DNA of 12,037 bases from CAZMLC01 sp964567125 (GTDB lineage Bacteria; Verrucomicrobiota; Kiritimatiellia; RFP12; UBA1067). The translations under genes and the position numbers were made by a program. A model generated the notes under the pieces. That model was not told the origin of the DNA, searched no databases, and worked only from the letters and a program-made list of their open reading frames with translations. Positions 6,802-12,037 of this stretch are shown here, one piece after another. How positions within the stretch are numbered: position 1 is the first letter of the stretch; the number at the start of each line of letters is the position of its first letter. The DNA lies in assembly GCA_964567125.1 (NCBI GenBank), contig CAZMLC010000079.1:1-12037 (forward strand), read 5' to 3'.

Positions 6802-7782
6802 TCACGATGAGCGCGCATCCATAACATGCGCGGTCCGACGATACTCTGCGGGAGTCAACCCGAAACATCGCCGGAAAAGATGATGGAAATGACTGACGCT
6901 GTTGAAACCAAGCTCAGCCGCCACAGCTACAATCTTGGTCCCCGGTTCACTCAAAAGCCGGGCCGCCCTTCGCAGCCGAAGACGATTCAGGAAATCAGTC
7001 GGCGTTTCGTTATAATATTTTCGGAAGGTCTTACAGAGGTGGCAGGAATGGCAGAGGCTATGATCGTGGATCCGTTGCACCGCATGCCTAAGATCATCCC
7101 ACCCCTCGGCCTCTTCCCGCAGCTTAGTCAACCAGCCCGGCGGCATATGCGCCGCATCCTGAGTGGCCTCTGAGCGTCCCAGATACCGCGCGAAAAGCTG
7201 GGCCGCCAACGCGCGCGCCATGGGCGTACTGTTCTCTGGATTGAGCGCCTGCTCCGTGCTGATGCTTTCCATCTGAAGCATGAGAGCGCGGGCCTCATCA
7301 AACTCCAAAAGCACGCAGGGGGCCTCCGGAACCGTGTTAAACCGATTCGCGATCACTGGCGCCGCAAGGTATGCCATGAGGTCTCGCAAGGCAGCCGAGG
7401 AGATCATGAGACTCGCGAAAACTGCGCGCGCGGAGTTGACCGGCTGAAGCCGATGTATGTCATATGGACGTACAAACACCAACGAGCCGGGTGACAAAAC
7501 ATGATGGTTGCCATTCACCTCATGCATCAGAGATCCCTTGACCAACAGAAGAATCTCCGCAAATTCATGCAAATGAAAGTCATAGACTGACGCCCCGTTC
7601 AACAGGATCGTCTCCCCGCGAAGATGGGGAAAACTGTTCATCACGGAGACTTCACCATCTTGGAAAATATAAAGCAGAACCGCCGTCTGCGTGCGTTGAA
7701 GGAATTTTTCCTGCAGCATGTTCAATGGAAGCGTGCCACACGCCGCTGAATCCTGTTTCTCCTGCACGCTCTTCTTTTTCAT
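6802..7782 (-). CDS. AraC-family transcriptional regulator, cupin sensor (ChbR-like)
   Basis: 326-aa regulator with an N-terminal cupin-like sensor and a C-terminal double helix-turn-helix. The sensor contains VYDFHLHEFAEILLLVKG, then LSPGSLVFVRPYDIHRL (cupin metal/ligand motif with HxH and PxDIH), close to ChbR-type sugar regulators. The HTH part has TFRKYYNETPTDFLNRLRL and ELGFNSVSHFHHLFRRCFG ending TPAEYRR. The first HTH is rich in Cys and His (HDHSLCHSCHLCK). The first ATG is at 7782; a TTG at 7824 would add 14 residues but neither has a clear ribosome site. The gene is divergent from the corrinoid operon 141 bases away, the arrangement expected of its regulator. Its ligand is unknown. 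Confidence 0.88.
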   Translation of the reverse strand: MKKKSVQEKQDSAACGTLPLNMLQEKFLQRTQTAVLLYIFQDGEVSVMNSFPHLRGETILLNGASVYDFHLHEFAEILLLVKGSLMHEVNGNHHVLSPGSLVFVRPYDIHRLQPVNSARAVFASLMISSAALRDLMAYLAAPVIANRFNTVPEAPCVLLEFDEARALMLQMESISTEQALNPENSTPMARALAAQLFARYLGRSEATQDAAHMPPGWLTKLREEAEGWDDLRHAVQRIHDHSLCHSCHLCKTFRKYYNETPTDFLNRLRLRRAARLLSEPGTKIVAVAAELGFNSVSHFHHLFRRCFGLTPAEYRRTAHVMDARSS

Positions 7783-7790
7783 ATAAAGCA

Positions 7791-7818
7791 AATATAGAGC
7801 ATCTTTTGGGAAAAGCAA
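7791..7818 (-). promoter_or_regulatory. candidate promoter of the AraC-type gene
   Basis: On the minus strand TTGCTT (7818-7813) and TATATT (7796-7791) are 16 bases apart. Transcription would begin about at the ATG, giving an almost leaderless message, which fits the missing ribosome site. Consensus match only. Confidence 0.3.
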
Positions 7819-7846
7819 GAGCAATCGAAAAAGATGTTATATCTTT
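7800..7846. promoter_or_regulatory. three AAGAT-box inverted repeats, candidate operator
   Basis: CATCTTTT (7800-7807) is the exact reverse complement of AAAAGATG (7829-7836), and AAAGAT (7830-7835) forms a second dyad with ATCTTT (7841-7846) across GTTAT. All three boxes lie in the divergent gap between the AraC-type gene and the corrinoid operon, and the first falls between the -35 and -10 of the proposed AraC promoter. A natural binding region for that regulator; not proven. Confidence 0.4.
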
Positions 7847-7912
7847 ATAAATCCGGTATTCTTTAAGACATACACGTTCTCTGCAATCGGACGCATGAAC
7901 ATGCATGCAAAA

Positions 7913-7917
7913 AGGAA
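7913..7917 (+). promoter_or_regulatory. ribosome binding site for the corrinoid protein gene
   Basis: AGGAA lies 6 bases before ATG 7924. It supports translation beginning upstream of the in-frame TAG, not at a codon after it. Confidence 0.65.
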
Positions 7918-7923
7918 CACATC

Positions 7924-8550
7924 ATGCCGGATTATGATACGCTGAAGGTCGCCATGAAAAGTGGCAAAGTCGCTGAAGTCAAGCGTCTGGTCTAGCTTCT
8001 GCTCACAGAAGGTGCCCCAGCCAAAGACATTCTGAATACAGGTCTGTTGGAAGCCATGAATGAAGTCGGCCAACGCTTTAAAAAAAATGAGGTCTTCGTC
8101 CCCGAAGTGCTGGTGGCCGCGCGGGCGATGAAGGCCGGCACCGAACTGCTGAAGCCGCATCTGATCAAGGCAGGTGTGACGACTGTCGCAACGGCTATCA
8201 TGGGGACCGTCAAGGGAGACTTGCACGACATCGGCAAAAATCTGGTCATCATGATGCTTGAAGGCGCAGGTTTTCAGGTGATCGATGCCGGTGTTGACGT
8301 TGCTCCTGAAAAATTCATCGATCTTGCGCAGCAACATGACGCCAAGATCATCGGACTCTCGGCTCTGCTGACGACAACCATGCCCAGCATCAAGAGTGCG
8401 GTTGACGCGATCCGCGCAGCCGGAATTTCGTCAAAGATCATCGTCGGCGGTGCGCCGGTAACACAGGCCTACTGTGACATGATCGGCGCTGATGGCTATT
8501 CGCCGGATGCTGCATCCGCCGCTCAACTGGCGAAGTCCTTCATCGCATGA
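7924..8550 (+). CDS. corrinoid (B12-binding) protein, MtaC/MttC-like, with in-frame TAG at codon 24
   Basis: 208-codon corrinoid carrier protein. These bind a cobamide and pass its methyl group between a substrate-specific methyltransferase and an acceptor methyltransferase. The N-terminal helical cap runs from residue 1 to about 85 (GLLEAMNEVGQRFKKNEVFVPE, then LVAARAMKAG). The B12-binding Rossmann domain follows with the base-off motif DLHDIGK, where His101 would be the lower cobalt ligand, plus GLSALLTTT and VGGAP. The only defect is TAG at 7993-7995 (codon 24), between KRLV and LLLTEG, inside the first helix region; no other lesion is seen. One C-to-T change from CAG (Gln) would produce it. 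Options are a nonsense mutation, readthrough or recoding, a shortened protein from TTG 8047 or ATG 8056 lacking about 41-44 residues, or a sequencing error. A perfect hairpin directly follows the TAG. Confidence 0.8.
7996..8011 (+). other. stem-loop immediately after the in-frame TAG
   Basis: CTTCTG (7996-8001) and CAGAAG (8006-8011) form a perfect 6-bp stem with loop CTCA, starting on the very next base after TAG 7993-7995. Such a position is compatible with a recoding or readthrough element, but a short stem like this can arise by chance. Confidence 0.4.
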
Positions 8551-8651
8551 TTAAAGCGTCAGCACGCACGTGTGTTTTTCCATGCATAGGTTCTGTGCCG
8601 CATACGCCATCTTTTTCGGTGCAGTGTCGCACAATCTTTGGAAAGGTGAAA

Positions 8652-10130
8652 ATGACAGGCAAAGAACTCCTCTTGAACACGATCCACTGCAGGCCTACCC
8701 CCCGCCCTGCATGGGTGCCTTTTGTCGGTGTCCACGGCGCAAAACTGATTGGAACCGCAGCCGACGATTACCTGAAATCGCCAGAACTCATGATCAGGGG
8801 GCTCAAGCAAGCCGTTGACCTCTACAAGCCAGATGGCATCCCCATCTGCTTCGACCTACAACTGGAAGCAGAGGCCCTCGGCTGCCAGTTGCACTGGGCG
8901 AAGGCCGTGCCCCCTTCCGTGACCTCTCATCCTCTGGCAGAAGGCAAAACAATCGCAGACCTTCCTATCTTGGATGGGAGCAAAGGGCGTATTCCAACGG
9001 TGCTCTCCGCACTGAGAACACTCAAGCACGAGATCGGTGAGGACATTGCGCTCTACGGACTCATCTGCGGACCCTTTACGCTCGCACTCCACCTGCTAGG
9101 CAGCGAGATCTTTTTACAAATGATTGACGATCCCGATGCGATAAAGCGCCTCATGGCCTACTGCACCCAGATCAACATAAAGATGGCGAATATTTATCTG
9201 GAGAACGGTGCGGATGTCATTGCGCTGGTGGACCCCATGACCAGCCAGATTTCGCCCACCCACTTTGATGAATTCGTAGCCCCGGCCATCAATGCCATCT
9301 GCAACGTTATCCGCGAGAAACAAGGGCTGTCCGCACTCTTCGTCTGCGGGGATGTCACCCGCAATCTCGATGCCATGGTGGCGACAAATGCTGAAGCCGT
9401 GCATGTCGACGAACAGATCAACATGGAGCATCTCGCGCAGATTGCGAGCGAGAAGAACAAGGCCTTTGGCGGCAACATCAAACTGACACTCACGCTCCTG
9501 CTCGGCAATGAAAACGATGCCCAACGCGAGGTCATCTCCCTCTTTGATACTTGCGGAAAAACAGGATTTATTCTCTCGCCAGGCTGTGATCTCCCCTACG
9601 ATGTACCCCCCGAAAATCTCATGGCTATCGCCGAGATTGTACACGATGAATATGCGCGCGAGATGGCACGCATCACGCTGAAGACACTCGTCAACACCAT
9701 GGATCTCGCACAGATCACCCTGCCGCATTACGCATCCGAGAAAAAGGTTGTCGTGGATGTAATCACGCTCGACTCCCAGGCCTGTGCACCTTGCCAATAC
9801 ATGATGGAGGCCGTCACCATGGCTGCAAGCGCCATTGATGCGTCGCTCTTTGATATCCGCGAACACACGATCAAGAAGCCCGCCGGCATCAGCATGATGG
9901 TCAAGCTTGGCGTTAACGCTTTACCGACGATCTGCGTAGACGGTGAGCTCTGCTTCTCCTCCCTCATTCCGGATCAGCCCACCCTCATCAAACGCCTCCG
10001 CCAAGCCGTGAATCAGAAAAACGATCCGCGCTCACTGATTGCGCGGCTCCGCAGCGCGATCGCCAACAAGGAAGATCCAACAACACTCATCGACCAGATC
10101 GAAACGCTCCTCACATCATACGCCTCATGA
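8652..10130 (+). CDS. URO-D/MtaA-like methyltransferase fused to a C-terminal thioredoxin-like domain
   Basis: 492-aa two-domain protein. Residues 1 to about 345 are a URO-D/MtaA-like TIM barrel (YGLICGPFTLALHLLG at 135-150, GADVIALVDP at 186-195). The zinc site is atypical: the usual H-x-C is F230-V231-C232 in ALFVCGD, and the third ligand Cys312 is present in SPGCDLP. Residues about 364-455 look like a thioredoxin fold: strand VVVDVITLD, the active-site motif CAPC (378-381), and cis-proline Pro425 in ALPTICVDG. The end carries three 17-residue repeats. The ATG at 8652 is chosen over an in-frame ATG at 8547 because the barrel begins here (TGKELLLNTI) and AAAGGTG (8642-8648) precedes it; the extra 35 residues look like intergenic sequence. 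Likely role: methyl transfer with the preceding corrinoid protein, with a redox or thiol task for the fused domain (inference). Confidence 0.87.
   Translation: MTGKELLLNTIHCRPTPRPAWVPFVGVHGAKLIGTAADDYLKSPELMIRGLKQAVDLYKPDGIPICFDLQLEAEALGCQLHWAKAVPPSVTSHPLAEGKTIADLPILDGSKGRIPTVLSALRTLKHEIGEDIALYGLICGPFTLALHLLGSEIFLQMIDDPDAIKRLMAYCTQINIKMANIYLENGADVIALVDPMTSQISPTHFDEFVAPAINAICNVIREKQGLSALFVCGDVTRNLDAMVATNAEAVHVDEQINMEHLAQIASEKNKAFGGNIKLTLTLLLGNENDAQREVISLFDTCGKTGFILSPGCDLPYDVPPENLMAIAEIVHDEYAREMARITLKTLVNTMDLAQITLPHYASEKKVVVDVITLDSQACAPCQYMMEAVTMAASAIDASLFDIREHTIKKPAGISMMVKLGVNALPTICVDGELCFSSLIPDQPTLIKRLRQAVNQKNDPRSLIARLRSAIANKEDPTTLIDQIETLLTSYAS
9972..10124 (+). repeat. three tandem 17-residue protein repeats at the C-terminus
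   Basis: Residues 441-457, 458-474 and 475-491 of the fusion protein line up as D-x-P/P-x-S/T-L-I-x-R-L-R-x-A-x-x-x-K-x: DQPTLIKRLRQAVNQKN, DPRSLIARLRSAIANKE, DPTTLIDQIETLLTSYA. The first two are closest, the third has diverged. Amphipathic helices are likely. Confidence 0.7.
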
Positions 10131-11071
10131 AAACGCTCCCCATCTGGCTTGTTGTCGGATTCCTCGGTTCCGGGAAGACCACGGTCCTACGGCGTCTGGC
10201 TCACCATGCCAACGCACGAGGGTTGATCTTCATCGTCAACGAGTTCTCCTCTGTCGATGTCGACACCCATCAGATCGAGCGGGAAGGCGGAACGGCCCTT
10301 ACTGTTTCAGGCGGCAGCATCTTCTGCCGCTGCCGCATCACGGAGTTTATCAGTGCCCTTTCCCATGCAGCAGAGGGTATCCCCATGTCGACGGGTGAAC
10401 GACTGCACCCGCAGGGTGTTATCATTGAAGCCAGCGGCATAACGGATCCGCGTTCAATGGGTCGTCTCCTCCATGAAAGCGAACTCGATAAGCGTTTTCA
10501 CATCGCTGGCGTAACTGCAGTCGTGGATCCCGCGACATTTTCGAAGCTCCTGCTTGTACTGCCCAATATCCGCAATCAGGTCGAAAGCGCGGATCTTATT
10601 CTGCTGAACAAGACCGACCTTCATTCCACAGAAACGCTCACTCACCTGAATGCCACGCTTTTAGGCATCAACCCGACGGCGACGATCGTCAGCTGTACCC
10701 ATGGTCATGTCCGCACGGACCTTCTCCTGCGCGACGGCACAGCCCTCCATCGTGCGCAGATGGATGCCGACGTCGAACGCTGTCGTGATCCGCATTTCGA
10801 AAATGAAGCGCTGACGTTCAGTAAACCTCTGGATACCGATGCACTGCGCACATGCTTTCAGCAGGCAGACGAAAGTCTTTATCGCGTCAAGGGGGCAATT
10901 CTCACGACTGAGGGATGGTGTTATCTGGACTGGAGCGCAGGCCGCCTCTCCCTTTTACCCTGCCCTCCGTCCGACACCTCGACGCTGATCTTCATCTGGA
11001 ATCCGGCACGTCGCAACACGTTGCTCACCCTTTTCCGCGAGCAAGACGCTAAACCATCGGGCACAGCATAA
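10127..11071 (+). CDS. CobW/COG0523-family G3E GTPase
   Basis: 314-aa P-loop GTPase of the G3E class (CobW, HypB, UreG, MeaB), proteins that help load metals or cofactors into enzymes. Walker A is GFLGSGKTT (11-19). The segment NEFSSVDVDTHQIE (38-51) matches the switch region. The family's metal-binding CxCC motif appears as C67-R-C69 (SIFCRC), short of one Cys. EASGITDP (101-108) is the Walker B-like stretch, and NKTD (161-164) gives guanine specificity. A CobW C-terminal domain covers about 225-305 (YRVKGAIL). The start codon overlaps the URO-D stop (ATGA at 10127-10130), which implies translational coupling. This suggests it matures or activates the methyl-transfer proteins, by zinc insertion or corrinoid handling, but not which. 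Confidence 0.9.
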   Translation: MKTLPIWLVVGFLGSGKTTVLRRLAHHANARGLIFIVNEFSSVDVDTHQIEREGGTALTVSGGSIFCRCRITEFISALSHAAEGIPMSTGERLHPQGVIIEASGITDPRSMGRLLHESELDKRFHIAGVTAVVDPATFSKLLLVLPNIRNQVESADLILLNKTDLHSTETLTHLNATLLGINPTATIVSCTHGHVRTDLLLRDGTALHRAQMDADVERCRDPHFENEALTFSKPLDTDALRTCFQQADESLYRVKGAILTTEGWCYLDWSAGRLSLLPCPPSDTSTLIFIWNPARRNTLLTLFREQDAKPSGTA

Positions 11072-11089
11072 ACACACCATACCTACGCC

Positions 11090-11955
11090 ATGAATCGCAT
11101 TTTCCAATTTTTCCTTGCGCTCTGCGTCTGCACCGGCAATGTGCAGGCGAACCCCAACAGCGACGCGGTCAAACAGACCGAAGGTTTGATCGCCTTCTGG
11201 GAATTCAGTCACCCCGACAATCAAGGCCTCTGGTGGTCGCACAGCACGGTACAGCAGCCTGCATTTCCCGTTTACTTGCGGCGCATGGGTGACCCTCTCC
11301 GCTACAGCCGTAAAACGTGGCCGTATACGGATTCCGAATCCGCCCTATGTGTGGACACCTCCGGCCCCTTTGGATGCGGCATGCTGTTCAACAGAGGTTA
11401 TCTCTACGCGGAGTGCCCCCGTTCTTCTTTTGACGGAAGTCCGCTGGATTTATCAGGAAAACAGCCGTTTACGCTCATCGCCACTTTCTGATCAAGTACA
11501 ATGGCTACTCTGTGCGTACGAATGGCGTGTATGAACATTGGCTCGATGTTGAGGCAGCCGCAGGACGTGCCACCTATGGCCGCAGCGCGCCCGCTCCAAT
11601 CACCGAACGCTTCCGCGTCACAGTCACAGCAAAAGGGGAAACCCGCACATGCGAAGTCATGCCCGGTACAACGCTGCCATTACCCGCTGCGTTAGGCGTT
11701 GGCGACACGCTGATGACAGCACTCTACACGTTTCGAAATCAAACCTGGCAGCAGGTGGGTACAACCATCACCTATCCGATTCCCGAGGGAGCCCCCTTCA
11801 CGCTGGGCCGCGCGCTCGGACTCGGTTCGGAATCCCTGACGGAAGGTTCTCAGATCGTGATCGATGGCGTCGCTGTCTTTAACCGCGTACTCTCGCCCCA
11901 GGAGCTATCCCGTCTCAGTTTTCAATTGCCGCCGGCCCACAGCAGGGAAAAATAA
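11090..11955 (+). pseudogene. LamG-like (concanavalin A fold) exported protein, broken by frameshift
   Basis: Two pieces of one gene in different frames. The first (11090-11491) has a signal peptide (1-20, ending VQA) and the start of a LamG-type domain: GLIAFWEFS, LRYSRKTWPYTDSESA, LDLSGKQPFTLIA, then TGA. The second continues from about 11479 in another frame (RHFLIKYNGYS, VYEHWLDVEAAAGRATYG) and ends with the usual last LamG strands (DGVAVFNRVLSPQEL). The frames switch near 11479-11484. From the family layout, the middle strands seem to be missing too, so an internal deletion that breaks the frame is more likely than a one-base slip (inference). Related proteins are secreted carbohydrate- or surface-binding proteins. 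It begins 18 bases after the GTPase gene and may have been the last gene of that operon. No clear ribosome site is seen. Confidence 0.75.
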
Positions 11956-11983
11956 AAAGCCTCTGCAAATACTTGCAGAGGCT
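11953..11983 (-). terminator. rho-independent terminator of the minus-strand tRNA-Lys
   Basis: AGCCTCTGCAA (11958-11968) and TTGCAGAGGCT (11973-11983) form a perfect 11-bp stem with a 4-base loop. The T run (from AAAAA at 11954-11958) follows only when read on the minus strand, so it terminates the tRNA transcript. It sits directly at the end of the LamG remnant. Confidence 0.9.
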
Positions 11984-11987
11984 AAAA

Positions 11988-12037
11988 TGGTAGGAGCGCA
12001 CGGACTCGAACCGTGGACCCAGTGATTAAGAGTCACT
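11988..12037 (-). tRNA. tRNA-Lys (anticodon CTT), 3' part only, cut by window end
   Basis: On the minus strand the anticodon stem AGTGA/TCACT encloses loop CTCTTAA with anticodon CTT (12030-12028). It is followed by the variable loop, T arm CACGG-TTCGAGT-CCGTG, acceptor strand CGCTCCT, discriminator A and encoded CCA (11990-11988). The D arm and 5' acceptor strand lie beyond the window. Confidence 0.93.

Noticed and set aside
7924..8550. Confident call of pyrrolysine at codon 24
   Set aside because: No pyl gene or tRNA(CTA) is in the window, carrier proteins are not known to contain it, and TAG ends the amt gene here; only an open possibility.
8547..8651. Earlier start of the URO-D-thioredoxin gene overlapping the corrinoid gene stop (ATGA)
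   Set aside because: The extra 35 residues do not resemble the family, and a ribosome site precedes ATG 8652. The overlap is tempting but the barrel starts at 8652.
9114..9866. 250-codon open frame on the minus strand
   Set aside because: Antisense shadow of the URO-D-thioredoxin gene; no family resemblance.
1..12037. CRISPR array, riboswitch (including cobalamin) or insertion sequence
   Set aside because: No regularly spaced repeats, no B12-box-like sequence found before the corrinoid operon, and no transposase-like frame or terminal inverted repeats.

Overview
The window looks like chromosomal DNA (roughly 55% G+C by eye) from an anaerobic bacterium of the Planctomycetota-Verrucomicrobiota-Chlamydiota group, most plausibly Kiritimatiellota, Lentisphaerota or Verrucomicrobiota. 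This is inferred from the gene mix: an exported Gfo/Idh/MocA oxidoreductase, several uroporphyrinogen-decarboxylase-like (URO-D/MtaA) proteins, a corrinoid protein, XylR- and AraC-type sugar regulators and a LamG-like exported protein. No marker gene fixes the phylum.

Layout. (1) 77-2432: two-gene plus-strand operon of an exported Gfo/Idh/MocA oxidoreductase and a URO-D/MtaA-like protein. (2) 2392-3610: a decayed block, with the remains of a XylR-like regulator on the minus strand and, back to back with it, an internal fragment of a hexuronate-type MFS transporter. (3) 3775-3851: tRNA-Arg(TCT). (4) 3975-6792: a nitrogen operon made of two repeated dyads, a good sigma-54 promoter, a PII protein (glnK-like), an Amt ammonium transporter, a small outer-membrane beta-barrel and a strong terminator. 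(5) 6802-7782: a minus-strand AraC/ChbR-like regulator, divergent from (6) 7924-11071: a corrinoid methyl-transfer operon. It has a B12-binding protein with an in-frame TAG at codon 24, a URO-D/MtaA-like protein fused to a thioredoxin-like domain, and a CobW/COG0523 GTPase overlapping it by 4 bases. (7) 11090-11955: a LamG-like exported protein gene broken by a frameshift. (8) 11958-12037: a terminator and the 3' part of a minus-strand tRNA-Lys(CTT) that runs out of the window.

How the parts fit. Under nitrogen limitation RpoN and an enhancer-binding activator would switch on PII, Amt and the porin: the barrel admits small solutes, Amt carries ammonium, and PII gates Amt. PII lacks Tyr51, so control by uridylylation is unlikely. 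In the second operon, a corrinoid carrier plus a URO-D-type methyltransferase is the core of a methyl-transfer system (demethylation of a methylated substrate, or B12-linked methyl transfer). The thioredoxin-like domain and the GTPase may serve its redox or metal maturation. The divergent AraC-type gene is the natural candidate regulator.

The most interesting points are the amber codon directly followed by a perfect 6-bp hairpin in the corrinoid gene, the URO-D-thioredoxin fusion with Phe in place of the zinc-ligand His, the sigma-54 promoter with two dyads at about -109 and -140, and the several damaged genes, which suggest genome erosion or assembly error.
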